Source: Pseudomonadota bacterium (GTDB lineage: Bacteria; Desulfobacterota; Binatia; Binatales; Binataceae). Taken from it: a stretch of 64,000 nt of DNA. Under the pieces are notes generated by a model that made no database searches, was not told where the DNA came from, and saw nothing but the letters and a program-made list of their open reading frames with translations. The translations under genes were made by a program, and so were the position numbers. Positions 46,395-55,490 of this stretch are shown piece after piece (within the stretch, counting starts at the first letter, position 1; the number at the start of each line of letters is the position of its first letter). The DNA is taken from assembly GCA_021323675.1 (NCBI GenBank), contig JAJPKP010000021.1, positions 124,001-188,000 of the forward strand, in the 5' to 3' direction.

Positions 46395-48206
46395 TTACGG
46401 CGTGAGGCCCAGCAATTCGAACCCGCCGAGAGGAGGATTGCTCGGATCGGTCCGCAGGTTCATCGGATTGGCGCTTCCCGCGAACAACTCGCTCGGTGAC
46501 GAGATCATCGTGCGAATCCCGTAGTTCAGGAAGTTGCCTACTCCGAACTGGCTTTCGACGACTGCCGGAGAATTGGCGTTTGGGAATCTCCACAAATCCG
46601 CGCCAAAGGTAATGAGACCCGGGTTGAAGGCCTGCTGAAGCTGGGTGATGGTAGTGATGATATCGCTGCCGTTAAGGCCCAGTGCGGTGAGCAACGCATC
46701 GAGCGAGTCGGCAACCAGGAAGCTCCAGTCAAAGGTGCCGACGTAGAGGCTGCCCTGAAAGCTCGCCATTGCCCAGGTGTAGGTATTGAACGGATTGCCG
46801 AAACCGGCCGGACCGAAGGTCGGCTCGACGTTCATGTTGTTTGAAACCGTCTGCCAATTGCCGCTCGTGGGATCGTACACCGGCATCACGCTGTCGCCAT
46901 ACAGGAGCTCGACCGGGGACAAAGAGCCCTTCGGCCCGGCTTTGCAGCATCGGAAGATCGCAATCGCGCGCTGCGAATTGATGATCGTCGCGATGATATC
47001 GGTCAGCGAACTGAACGTTGAGGGGAACGTGCGGAAGTGAGCGAGCGCCGCGGATATCGGGACGCTCATCGTGCCGAAATAAAGGTAAGGCCCCTCTTCT
47101 CCAACCGCTCCACCCAGAGTGAGAGATGCGGTAACCGGATCCGGTTCGTACTGCGACACGTTGAAGATTTTCGTCCATCGGTTGGCCACGTTGGGACCAA
47201 GCCCTCCGGCTCCGGCCTTCGGGCTGACCCACAATCCCGACATCGGGCTGCTCGGCGAACTCACATCGCGCCAGGTGGTCGCGTAAAGCCTCCCGCCGTG
47301 GGCGATAATATAGGACGCTTCATTGTCGAGATTGCCGACCACCTGAAACTCGAACGGATGTTTCACGTTGCCGCGATAGCGCAGGATCGCACCGGTACCG
47401 TTGGATTTCTGGACGCCGGCGTAAAACCCGTTCTTGAGCTGTGTCCAGATGCGGATGTCCGAGTATTGAGGAAGAGTGGTCGATCCAAGGTACGCTCCGG
47501 TCTTGGCGTTAAACGCGAACAGGTTGATTCCTCCTGGCGGCGCACCCAACGGAGCCAGCACCGGCCCTCCCAGGATGATCACCTTCTTGGTGGCCACGGC
47601 CGACCGCAGCCCCAGCGTCTGCTGGATGCGCGGATCGTTGGGGGTCTTGTTCGCTAGAGTCCCGGTGGCGAGATCGAAGGTATGGATAACCGGCGGGCGC
47701 CAATCGCCCAACGCGGGCGGAACCTCCGGATGAGACACCAGAAAGTTGCTCTGCGAAAACTCGCACACATAGGAGGGAGTTTCGAAGGCAGGCGGAGTGA
47801 TTCCCGCCGCCGTGAACAGCGCGGCCAACACCTCGCAAAGCGGATTGGCTGCCGTCCCGTACCACAAGGTATCGCCCGACTGCGCCAGCCCCCACACATA
47901 GGACTGATTCACCTTGGGCATTCCGGCAGGGCAGGAATTCGCGGGAAACTGATTCAGCGGACTCCCGATTCCGAAAAAGCATTCGTCGGGGGCCGCCTGC
48001 TCCAGCACATGCACATTCAAGGAAGCAGCTCCCGGCACTCCGCTCGGAGGCATTCCTGCTCCCTGCGGCAACAGAGTCTGGGCGAAAGCTGCTCCGCGAT
48101 AGCCAGCCAGCGTCATGAAGGTCAGAGCCGTGACGGCGACCAGTGCCGCTTTGAAGCATCTTCGGCCGTGCGCAGTTCCGGCATCTGAAAGAGATGGCAA
48201 ATTCAT
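46395..48206 (-). CDS. Large secreted protein of unknown function
   Basis: A 603-aa protein with an N-terminal signal peptide (FKAALVAVTALTFMTLAGYRGAAFA). The mature part is Ser/Thr/Gly/Pro-rich with aromatic strand-like segments repeated along the chain: WYGTAANPLCEVLAAL, GAYLGSTTLPQYSDIRIWTQ, GGRLYATTWRDVSS, GPYLYFGTMSVP and SFQGSLYVGTFDWS. This spacing suggests a beta-propeller (about 70-residue blades) but no named family is recognised. Cys count is low and there is no clear membrane anchor, so it is probably periplasmic or extracellular. CCTAGGAGG precedes the ATG. A strong terminator ends the gene. Confidence 0.75.
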   Translation of the reverse strand: MNLPSLSDAGTAHGRRCFKAALVAVTALTFMTLAGYRGAAFAQTLLPQGAGMPPSGVPGAASLNVHVLEQAAPDECFFGIGSPLNQFPANSCPAGMPKVNQSYVWGLAQSGDTLWYGTAANPLCEVLAALFTAAGITPPAFETPSYVCEFSQSNFLVSHPEVPPALGDWRPPVIHTFDLATGTLANKTPNDPRIQQTLGLRSAVATKKVIILGGPVLAPLGAPPGGINLFAFNAKTGAYLGSTTLPQYSDIRIWTQLKNGFYAGVQKSNGTGAILRYRGNVKHPFEFQVVGNLDNEASYIIAHGGRLYATTWRDVSSPSSPMSGLWVSPKAGAGGLGPNVANRWTKIFNVSQYEPDPVTASLTLGGAVGEEGPYLYFGTMSVPISAALAHFRTFPSTFSSLTDIIATIINSQRAIAIFRCCKAGPKGSLSPVELLYGDSVMPVYDPTSGNWQTVSNNMNVEPTFGPAGFGNPFNTYTWAMASFQGSLYVGTFDWSFLVADSLDALLTALGLNGSDIITTITQLQQAFNPGLITFGADLWRFPNANSPAVVESQFGVGNFLNYGIRTMISSPSELFAGSANPMNLRTDPSNPPLGGFELLGLTP

Positions 48207-48762
48207 ATTTTCCTCCTAGGACTCCAATACGAAGGCATCGCACCGCAAAACGCGTACCGGAGAAGGAGGCACCGGTTTTGCCTGTTCGCGTGTACGCAGG
48301 TGTTCGATTCAGCTACAGGCTGTTCAGCAACTGTCATACTTCAACCACACGATGTGGATCAGCCGGATGAGAAAGGCGCGAGTCTCAGGGTGCGGTTTCG
48401 CCGCATGTTCGGGTTGAGGACGATCTTTTTCGCGATTGCTCCGGAAGCCATCGCGCGAACGCGATATGAAGCGGAAGGAATCAGTTTCCATCTCTCCAGC
48501 CGGACACTGTGGCCTTCAGCAGCAACCCCATTGCCGCCATCTGCGCAGTGACAGGACTCGTCCAACGGCCTTGCATCGTCGTGCCGTTCCTCTCCCCGCC
48601 GCCGCATGCGCACAGCCGATCACTCCTTGAAAGAGATCGCGCGCTCTGAGCATTTTTGGGTTCGATCGCAAGCTCCGGCGCCACGCGGAGGAATTTGACC
48701 CCGCCCCGCGGTTCGCGGCAGATTGCATAATCTGCTCAATAGCCGGGAGCGCTTGAGGCTGG
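48207..48762. other. Divergent intergenic region
   Basis: About 550 bases without a convincing gene separate two divergent genes, so it must hold both promoters. It includes a small inverted repeat CCGG...CCGG near 48255-48275 and the repeat 48718-48735 listed separately. No clear riboswitch was recognised, and short ORFs there look like shadows. Confidence 0.5.
48718..48735. promoter_or_regulatory. Inverted repeat upstream of the acyl-CoA dehydrogenase operon
   Basis: GCAGATT-GCAT-AATCTGC is a perfect 7-4-7 inverted repeat, 27 bases before the ATG of the first dehydrogenase. Its place fits an operator over the promoter or leader. A repressor is not identified. Confidence 0.4.
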
Positions 48763-49905
48763 ATGAAGACGCCCAATTTTGATGCTCGAATGAATTTTCC
48801 CGAGATGGAGCGGGTTCGCGCCGAAATCCGCGAGTTTCTCGCCGCCGATCCCGCAATGGCGACGCCGCGCGCCGACTGCTGGAGCCATTTTGACGACGCA
48901 TTCAGCCGCCGGCTCGGCCAGGCTGGTTACATCGGGATGACCTGGCCGAAACGCTACGGCGGGCACGAACGCAGCTCTCTTGAGCGCTACGTGGTGGTCG
49001 AGGAGTTGCTGGCCGCCGGCGCTCCCGCCGCAGCCCACTGGATCGCCGACCGGCAGACCGGACCGCAGTTGCTGCGGTTCGGCACCGAAGAGCAGCGCCA
49101 GCGCATCCTGCCCGCAATCGCGCGCGGGGAATGTTACTGCTCGATCGGAATGAGCGAGCCGGACAGCGGCTCAGACCTGGCCAGCGTCCGGACCCGCGCA
49201 ACCCGCACGGGCGACGGATGGGTGATTAACGGGCGCAAGATCTGGACAACTTACGCGCATCGCTCGCATTACATCCTGATGCTCTGCCGGACGAGCGAAG
49301 ACGCCTCCGCTCGCCATCGGGGCTTGAGCCAGATCCTGGTTCCGCTCGATTCGCCCGGCCTCTCGATTCGCCCGATCGTCAATATGGCCGGCGCGCACGA
49401 CTTCAACGAGGTGTTGTTCGAAGATGTGCACGTGCCTGCCGATGCACTCCTGGGGCAGGAAGGCGCGGGATGGGACCAGGTGATGAGCGAGCTTGCCTTC
49501 GAGCGCAGCGGTCCCGAAAGGTTCCTCTCGTCGTTCGTGTTGCTTGAAGCGTTCGTCGAGCGCGCGCGCCGCGAGCCGTCGGCCGAAGCCGCAATTCTGA
49601 TCGGGTCGCTGATTTCGCGGTTGGCGCCGTTGCGCGGGATGTCGATGTCGATCGCGGCGCAGCTTGGGCGCGGCGAACTGCCCAACTTCGAGGCGGCACT
49701 CGTCAAGGAGACGGGTTCGTTGTTGGAGCAGGATCTCACGGAGAAGATCCTTGGCGAGATCGCTCCCGAAGCGGATCCGACGTCCGAAGACAAGTTCCGC
49801 CGCCTGCTCGCCGAAGCGATGCTGCATGCGCCATCGTTTTCGATTCGCGGCGGCACCCGCGAAATACTGCGCGGCATCATTGCGCGCGACCTGGGGTTAC
49901 GGTGA
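48763..49905 (+). CDS. Acyl-CoA dehydrogenase (first of an overlapping pair)
   Basis: A 380-aa FAD acyl-CoA dehydrogenase. FAD/substrate motifs: YCSIGMSEPDSGSDLAS, GRKIWTTYAH and GAGWDQVMSELAFERSGPER. The C-terminal FSIRGGTREILRGIIARDLG is typical. Such enzymes take acyl-CoA to enoyl-CoA and pass electrons to ETF. Its stop overlaps the next gene by four bases (ATGA), which also encodes an acyl-CoA dehydrogenase, so a heteromeric enzyme is likely. The start is ATG 48763, with a modest ribosome site. Confidence 0.93.
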   Translation: MKTPNFDARMNFPEMERVRAEIREFLAADPAMATPRADCWSHFDDAFSRRLGQAGYIGMTWPKRYGGHERSSLERYVVVEELLAAGAPAAAHWIADRQTGPQLLRFGTEEQRQRILPAIARGECYCSIGMSEPDSGSDLASVRTRATRTGDGWVINGRKIWTTYAHRSHYILMLCRTSEDASARHRGLSQILVPLDSPGLSIRPIVNMAGAHDFNEVLFEDVHVPADALLGQEGAGWDQVMSELAFERSGPERFLSSFVLLEAFVERARREPSAEAAILIGSLISRLAPLRGMSMSIAAQLGRGELPNFEAALVKETGSLLEQDLTEKILGEIAPEADPTSEDKFRRLLAEAMLHAPSFSIRGGTREILRGIIARDLGLR

Positions 49906-50933
49906 TGAGCGATATCGCATTGATTGAAGAGACCGCTCGCCGCGCAATCGCGGACGGACTCACTCCCGAAGTGATCGAGAGCGCCGAGGCGGGCGAATGG
50001 TCCGAGGCGCTCTGGAACCGGCTCGAGGCGCAGGGCCTGCTTCAGCCTGCCGCGATCGCTGAAAGCGGCGATCCGGCCGAGGGCCTCGAAATCGAGGCCG
50101 CGGTCATTCGCGCGGCTTCCGCTTCGGCGGCGCCGCTGCCGATAGCCGAGACCGCGCTCGCCGGATGGTTTCTTGCCCGCCACGGGATCGAGGCGCCATC
50201 GGGGCCGCTTTCGCTGGCCGCCCTCAATGGCGCGGAACAGCTAACGTTCTCGGGAGGCAAGGCGAGCGGACGGCTCGAGCGCGTGCCATGGGCGCGCGAC
50301 TCGGTCGGCATCGTAGCGGTTGCCGGCGACACGCTGCTCTTTATCGATCCGCGCTCCGCAAAGCTGACGCGCGGCGTGAACATGGCCGGAGAGCCGCGCG
50401 ATACGGTCGAGTTCGATGCCGCCGCGCCGATCGCAAGTGCGGCCGGAGCCGATCGCGAGTACATGCTATGCCGATGCGCGGCGGTGCGCGCGCTGCAACT
50501 GGCGGAGGCGGCCGCGCGCGCTCTCGAAATGACGGTCGAGTATGCCGGACAGCGCAAGCAGTTCGGCCGGCCGATCGGGGCCTTCCAGGCCATTCAGCAT
50601 CAAATCGCAGCGGCCGCCGGCGAGGTCGCGTCGGCTCGTGTGGCCGCACAGCAGGCCCGCCTCGCGATCGCCGAGGGCGGCAACGTCCTGTTCGCCTGCG
50701 CGATCGCCAAGGCTCGCGCGAACGATGCCGCCGGCGCGGTCGCGCGCATGAGCCATCAGGTTCACGGGGCAATCGGCTTCGCGCGCGAATATCAGCTTCA
50801 TCGTTTCACCCGCAGAATCCAGTCGTGGCGGGGCGAATACGGGGCATCGGCGTTTTGGAACCGCCGAATCGGTGAGATGATATTGAACGAACGCGGCAGA
50901 TCGGTCTGGTCGATCGTGACCGCCGCCGGCTGA
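49902..50933 (+). CDS. Acyl-CoA dehydrogenase (second of the pair)
   Basis: A 343-aa acyl-CoA dehydrogenase-fold protein, more degenerate than its partner. The N-terminal domain is short. The C-terminal part shows RKQFGRPIGAFQAIQHQIAA, ARMSHQVHGAIGFAREYQLH and FTRRIQSWRGEYG, all family phrases. The degenerate FAD/substrate region suggests it acts as the second subunit in a heteromer, as known for actinobacterial steroid dehydrogenases. It overlaps the upstream gene by ATGA and is followed by the GST gene 20 bases later. Confidence 0.9.
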   Translation: MMSDIALIEETARRAIADGLTPEVIESAEAGEWSEALWNRLEAQGLLQPAAIAESGDPAEGLEIEAAVIRAASASAAPLPIAETALAGWFLARHGIEAPSGPLSLAALNGAEQLTFSGGKASGRLERVPWARDSVGIVAVAGDTLLFIDPRSAKLTRGVNMAGEPRDTVEFDAAAPIASAAGADREYMLCRCAAVRALQLAEAAARALEMTVEYAGQRKQFGRPIGAFQAIQHQIAAAAGEVASARVAAQQARLAIAEGGNVLFACAIAKARANDAAGAVARMSHQVHGAIGFAREYQLHRFTRRIQSWRGEYGASAFWNRRIGEMILNERGRSVWSIVTAAG

Positions 50934-50953
50934 GCCGTATCGGAGGATAAACG

Positions 50954-51952
50954 ATGGCGGAAAATTACCGTATCTTCGGGGTGGAGCTCTCTCCCTATTC
51001 CGTGAAGGTTCGCTCCTGGTTCAGGTACAAGCGAATTCCCCATCAGTGGGTGCCTCGCAATGCGGCCGCCCAGAGCGAGTACCAGAAATACGCCAAGCTT
51101 CCGATCGTGCCGCTGGTGGTGACGCCCGCAAACGAGGGAATTCAGGACTCGACTCCGATAATCGAGCGCCTCGAAGCCGAATTTCCCGAGCCGCCGATTC
51201 ATCCCGCCGATCCCGCCGCCGCGTTCATCTCCGTGCTGATCGAAGAGTTCGGCGACGAATGGGGCAACAAGTGGATGTTCCATTACCGGTGGGCGCGCGA
51301 GGTTGACCAGCTCAGCGCCGCGGGCCGTCTCGCGCGGATGATGATGCCGGAGGCGAACGAGCAGCAGATCTCCGCGGCCATCGCGCAGGTGCGCGATCGC
51401 ATGGTCGGCAGGGTCTGGTTCGTGGGCTCGAACCCGCAGACGGCGGCGCAAATCGAAGAGTCGTTCTGCGATACCATCGCCATCCTCGAAACGCATCTTT
51501 CCAGCCGCCCCTATCTCTTCGGCGGCCGTCCCGCGTTCGGCGACTTTGCGATGTGGGGGCAGCTCTACAATGCGTGGACGGATCCGACACCCGGAGCGCT
51601 GATCGAAGGTCGCGCGCCCAATTTGCTCGCGTGGATTCATCGGATGCTGTGGCCGCGGGCCGAAGGTGAGTTCGAGCCGTGGAGCAAGCTCGAACCTACA
51701 CTGATGCCGCTGCTCGAGCGGCAGGTGGGCCGGCTGTTCATGCCATGGACGATCGCGAACGCGGCCGCGATCGCGAGCGGCCGCGAGGAATTTACCGTCG
51801 AGCTGGCGGGCCGTCCCTGGACGCAAAAGCCGCAGAAGTATCACGCGAAATCGCTTGCCGCTTTGCGCCAGAAGTACGCCGCGATCGCCGACAAGCGCGC
51901 GATCGATCCGATCCTCGAACGTGCCGGCTGCCTTGCCGGCTTGCGCGGTTAG
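50954..51952 (+). CDS. Glutathione S-transferase family protein
   Basis: A 332-aa protein with an N-terminal thioredoxin-like GST domain (FGVELSPYSVKVRSWFRYKR, with Ser rather than Cys in the SPYS position) and LPIVPLVVTPANEGIQDSTPIIERLEAEFPEP. The C-terminal helical domain (about residues 95-330) is longer than the usual 120 residues. The glutathione conjugation substrate is unknown. CGGAGGATAAACG gives a strong ribosome site. It follows the dehydrogenase pair closely, suggesting a role in the same catabolism or detoxification. Confidence 0.87.
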   Translation: MAENYRIFGVELSPYSVKVRSWFRYKRIPHQWVPRNAAAQSEYQKYAKLPIVPLVVTPANEGIQDSTPIIERLEAEFPEPPIHPADPAAAFISVLIEEFGDEWGNKWMFHYRWAREVDQLSAAGRLARMMMPEANEQQISAAIAQVRDRMVGRVWFVGSNPQTAAQIEESFCDTIAILETHLSSRPYLFGGRPAFGDFAMWGQLYNAWTDPTPGALIEGRAPNLLAWIHRMLWPRAEGEFEPWSKLEPTLMPLLERQVGRLFMPWTIANAAAIASGREEFTVELAGRPWTQKPQKYHAKSLAALRQKYAAIADKRAIDPILERAGCLAGLRG

Positions 51953-52151
51953 GCCAGGCAAGTCTCGCCGTCCTCCATACGGTTTACGTGGATCGGACCG
52001 TGCGAGTTCCGATCACGCGATCATTCGCGGCGCTTCGCCTGGAGAATCCCGTTTCCATCGTCCGGGTTGCGGACCTCGCGATGATCGGCGCGGCGATGCA
52101 AGATAAAAGGCAGCGTTTCGCGCATCCCGCAGCAGAAGGAGTCAGCCCACG

Positions 52152-53603
52152 ATGGCGCTTCACGACGATCGATTGTTCCGCCGCCAGTGCTATGTCGATG
52201 GACGATGGATCGATGCCGAAAGCGGGTCGGTCGATAGCATAAGGAACCCGGCCAATGGCCGCGTAATCGGGACGGTGCCCGTTCTGGGAGCTTCGGAAGC
52301 GCGGCGTGCGATTGCGGCGGCCGAGTCGGCGCTTGACGGATGGCGGGCGCTCAGCGCGCGGGAGCGCTCGACGCTGCTGCGCCGATGGTTCGAGCTGTGC
52401 GTGCAAAATCAGGAAGATCTCGCCGCTATCCTCACGCTGGAACAGGGCAAGCCGCTGGCGGAAGCGCGCGGTGAAATAGCCTACGGCGCGGCCTTTATCG
52501 AATGGTTTGCCGAAGAGGCGCGGCGGGTTTACGGCGACATAATTCCAGCCAATACTCGCGACCGCCGCATCATCACGATCAAGCAGCCGATCGGCGTGAC
52601 CGCCGCGATCACGCCGTGGAATTTTCCCAACGCGATGATCACACGCAAGGCGGGTGCGGCGCTGGCCGCCGGATGCACGATCGTGATCAAGCCCGCGCCG
52701 GCAACCCCGTACTCGGCACTCGCGCTGGCCGAGCTCGCTGATCGCGCGGGGATTCCAGCCGGCGTGCTCAACGTCGTTACCGGCGACGAGATCGCGATCG
52801 GACGCGAGCTGTGCGAGAACCCCGCCGTGCGCAAGCTGTCCTTCACCGGCTCGACCGAAGTCGGCCGAATCCTGATGCAGCAGTGCGCTCCGACCGTCAA
52901 GAAGATGTCGCTGGAGCTCGGCGGCAACGCGCCTTTCATAATCTTCGACGACGCGGACCTCGACAAGGCCGTCGCGGGCGTGATGGCTTCGAAGTTCCGC
53001 AATGCCGGACAGACCTGCGTATGCGCCAATCGCATCTTCGTTCAGGACGGAATCTTCGACAACTTCGCCAAAAGGCTGTGCGATGCGATCGGAAAGCTGG
53101 TCGTGGGCGATGGCATGGACCAGGGGGTCACGATCGGTCCGTTGATCGATATGCGTGCGGTCGAAAAAGTTGAGGACCATGTGACGGATGCGGTCCGTCG
53201 CGGCGCGCGCGTTGCGATCGGCGGAAAGCGACACCCGCGCGGCGGAACCTTTTTCGAGCCGACGCTTTTGCTCGACGTGCCGATCGACGCGAGGCTGATG
53301 AAGGAGGAAACGTTTGGTCCCGTCGCTGCGCTGACCCGCTTCGCCACCGAACGCGACGCGATACGGATGGCGAATGATACGGAGTATGGACTTGCCAGCT
53401 ATTTCTACAGCCGCGACATCGGACGCATCTGGCGCGTCGCGGAAGCACTCGAATACGGGATGGTCGGAATCAACGAAGGAATCATCTCGACCGAAGTGGC
53501 TCCCTTCGGCGGAGTGAAGCAATCCGGGATTGGGCGCGAGGGCTCAAAGTATGGCATCGAGGAATATCTGGAAGTGAAGTACCTGTGCATGGGCGGCATC
53601 TGA
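52152..53603 (+). CDS. Aldehyde dehydrogenase, succinate-semialdehyde dehydrogenase-like
   Basis: A 483-aa NAD(P)-dependent aldehyde dehydrogenase. The catalytic Cys is residue 289 (NAGQTCVCANR) and the Glu lies in SLELGGNAPFIIFDD (residues 254-268). NAD-binding motifs are FTGSTEVGRIL and ITPWNFPNAMITRKAG. The shape of the N-terminus and the SLELGGNAPF/QTCVCANR sequence favour the GabD/succinate-semialdehyde branch, but related aldehydes are possible. It ends with GVKQSGIGREGSKYGIEEYLE. Its promoter must lie in the 199 bases after the GST. Confidence 0.92.
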   Translation: MALHDDRLFRRQCYVDGRWIDAESGSVDSIRNPANGRVIGTVPVLGASEARRAIAAAESALDGWRALSARERSTLLRRWFELCVQNQEDLAAILTLEQGKPLAEARGEIAYGAAFIEWFAEEARRVYGDIIPANTRDRRIITIKQPIGVTAAITPWNFPNAMITRKAGAALAAGCTIVIKPAPATPYSALALAELADRAGIPAGVLNVVTGDEIAIGRELCENPAVRKLSFTGSTEVGRILMQQCAPTVKKMSLELGGNAPFIIFDDADLDKAVAGVMASKFRNAGQTCVCANRIFVQDGIFDNFAKRLCDAIGKLVVGDGMDQGVTIGPLIDMRAVEKVEDHVTDAVRRGARVAIGGKRHPRGGTFFEPTLLLDVPIDARLMKEETFGPVAALTRFATERDAIRMANDTEYGLASYFYSRDIGRIWRVAEALEYGMVGINEGIISTEVAPFGGVKQSGIGREGSKYGIEEYLEVKYLCMGGI

Positions 53604-53973
53604 CGCGGCCGCTCAGAGGTGAATCATCCGCAGGGAGATTCGGACAGGCCTGTCTGTTTGTTTCTCGAAACGGCCAGTAGCGAGAGTTTTGGCTTCGAGC
53701 TAGAGTTTCAATAAAGACGCGGCGAAGAGTTGGTAAATGTTGCCTTCTGCTACAAAGATTGAGCCGGAAGTGACGATTTTTCCACAGCTCCTGGCCCGTT
53801 TAGGGAAGTTTTTTTGAGAATCGTTATATTCTCTCTAGTTTATCCTTCCTGCGCTGACACCACTGTAGTTCCTAGTTAAAGAGAGTTGTTCAAAGTATTG
53901 ATTAACTGCCAAGGCCGGTGTATCGCTAGCCAAATGGCACCAAAACTCTACAGGAGTCGATATTCTGACAGAG
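53604..53973. other. AT-rich leader before the HTH gene
   Basis: This 370-base stretch has no gene and is clearly lower in GC than the rest of the window. It contains GACAGGCCTGTC (53643-53654), a perfect 12-base palindrome, and T-rich tracts with TTATATTC near 53824. It may hold regulatory sites for the helix-turn-helix gene, but no promoter could be assigned. Confidence 0.45.
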
Positions 53974-54234
53974 ATGACGGAAGACGGGGCACACAAGATG
54001 CGTCAAATGGAAAATTCGGAGGCGGTGGAGACCCGACATAGCGGCTCGCGCGAGTTCTACACGGTAGCTCAGCTCGCGGATCTGCTGCAGCTCAACGAAA
54101 TGACGATCTACAGGATGGTAAAGGCGGGCCAACTGCCGTGCCATCTGATCGGACGAATAATGCGGTTTCGCCATGACGATATCGAGGAATTCCTGAAACA
54201 GCGGCGAGTGCCGGCTCGCGGTTCGAAGGATTGA
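53974..54234 (+). CDS. Excisionase-type helix-turn-helix protein
   Basis: An 86-aa protein with a MerR-like excisionase HTH: EFYTVAQLADLLQLNEMTIY (residues 27-46) then RMVKAGQLPCHLIGRIMRFR, in the pattern of excisionase-family DNA-binding domains. It has no effector domain. Such proteins direct recombination or act as small regulators. No integrase, att site or phage gene is nearby, so it is probably an orphan regulator. The ATG at 53974 is used; a second ATG at 53998 would remove eight residues, and AGGAG lies 16 bases from the first. Confidence 0.85.
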   Translation: MTEDGAHKMRQMENSEAVETRHSGSREFYTVAQLADLLQLNEMTIYRMVKAGQLPCHLIGRIMRFRHDDIEEFLKQRRVPARGSKD

Positions 54235-54451
54235 GTGGGCGCGCCTGTTTCAGGCAGAGACGGTTCGCGAGCAAGCCTGTTTACCGCAACGGTTCCGCTC
54301 TGGCCGGCATCGTTGCTTCAACCTGACGCTCCTTCCCTTTTCCTCTAGCCCTCGAATCATCCGAACCCATCGACCGCGCGTTAGCGTGGCATCGTGATTT
54401 GCCCGATCGGCGAACGCCGAGGGTGGCGCACGCTTGTCTTTCGGCGCCGAT

Positions 54452-55255
54452 CTACTTGCGCTCGTACCACTGGATCGCGCCCTTCAGTCCGCGCTCTTTC
54501 TGCACGGCGCGAATCTCTTCGTTGCCGGGGCCGAAATGGAAGATTGCGTCGAATTCCGCGCCCGCGAGCACCGCGGTCCGGAAGCCCTGCAAATCCATCG
54601 CCCGGTTGATTGCGATCTTCTCGAGACGGAGCTTCTGCGCCGGGACCCTGGCCACCTTGCGCGCATACTCGTAGGTCTCTTCTTCCAGCCGCTCGGGCGG
54701 GAACGCCCGAGTCGCGAAGCCAATCGCCTCCGCCTCCTTGCCGCTGATGCGGCTGCCGGGCAGGAAAGCCATGTACTTGGTGCGATGCGGACCGATCATC
54801 CAGTTCCAGAATGCGCTTACATAGCCTGCCCCCGCGGGAATAGACGGGAATCCGATGCTGGCGTTTTCCGCCACGAAGATGATGTCGGTGGAGATGGCGA
54901 GTTGAGTTCCGCCCGCAAGGCAATACCCGTGAACCATCGAAATGACTGGTTTCGGCAGATCGCGCAGCCTCAACCAATGCTCGACGTACCGCTGCAGCGA
55001 GCGTTGGTCGTCATCCAGCGTGTAGCGCGATCCGCCGCCGCCCAATCCGACCGTGAGGTCGTAGCCCGTGCAGAATGCCCGGCCGGCGCCCCGGATAATC
55101 AGGACCTTGATCTCGGGATCGGCTTCGATCTGCGAAAGCGCCTCGCCCATCTCCGCGATCAGCGCCGGCGTCATCGCGTTCAACTTCTCGGGCCGATTCA
55201 GGGTAAGGGTGCCGATGAGTTCATTTTTCTCCAGTGTGATACTGGTGAATGCCAT
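54452..55255 (-). CDS. Enoyl-CoA hydratase/isomerase family protein
   Basis: A 267-aa crotonase-family enzyme. LTLNRPEKLNAMTPALIAEM is the N-terminal pattern, the oxyanion loops are GAGRAFCTGYDLTVG and MVHGYCLAGGTQLAISTDII, and ASIGFPSIPAGAGYVSAFWN follows. The family Glu of EIxxG is not obvious, as in the hydratase at 6350, so the specific reaction is uncertain. GCGGAGGAACGCC precedes the ATG. Confidence 0.85.
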   Translation of the reverse strand: MAFTSITLEKNELIGTLTLNRPEKLNAMTPALIAEMGEALSQIEADPEIKVLIIRGAGRAFCTGYDLTVGLGGGGSRYTLDDDQRSLQRYVEHWLRLRDLPKPVISMVHGYCLAGGTQLAISTDIIFVAENASIGFPSIPAGAGYVSAFWNWMIGPHRTKYMAFLPGSRISGKEAEAIGFATRAFPPERLEEETYEYARKVARVPAQKLRLEKIAINRAMDLQGFRTAVLAGAEFDAIFHFGPGNEEIRAVQKERGLKGAIQWYERK

Positions 55256-55490
55256 GGCGTTCCTCCGCGCGCGCGACGGCTTCGCGCTATCGGGGATGAA
55301 AGACCGTTTGACACCAAAGTTGCAAGCGCCCGCTGAGTGCGATAGCGCTCACGCGATACGGTCAGGCCGCGCGGAGGGAGCGTGGGTGGCGTCCGGAGAG
55401 ATCGAGCGGAGTTGACTGGCGGCCTGATTCGTTCCAAATCAGCGTGAGGACGCCATTGAAACGATCGTCAACTAACTGGAAACTAGCGGA

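Noticed and set aside
48230-48330. Possible GEMM-type (c-di-GMP) riboswitch in the leader of the 603-aa protein gene
   Set aside because: A GGCAAAACC-like segment is present on the minus strand, but the conserved second half (tetraloop receptor and P2) could not be found.
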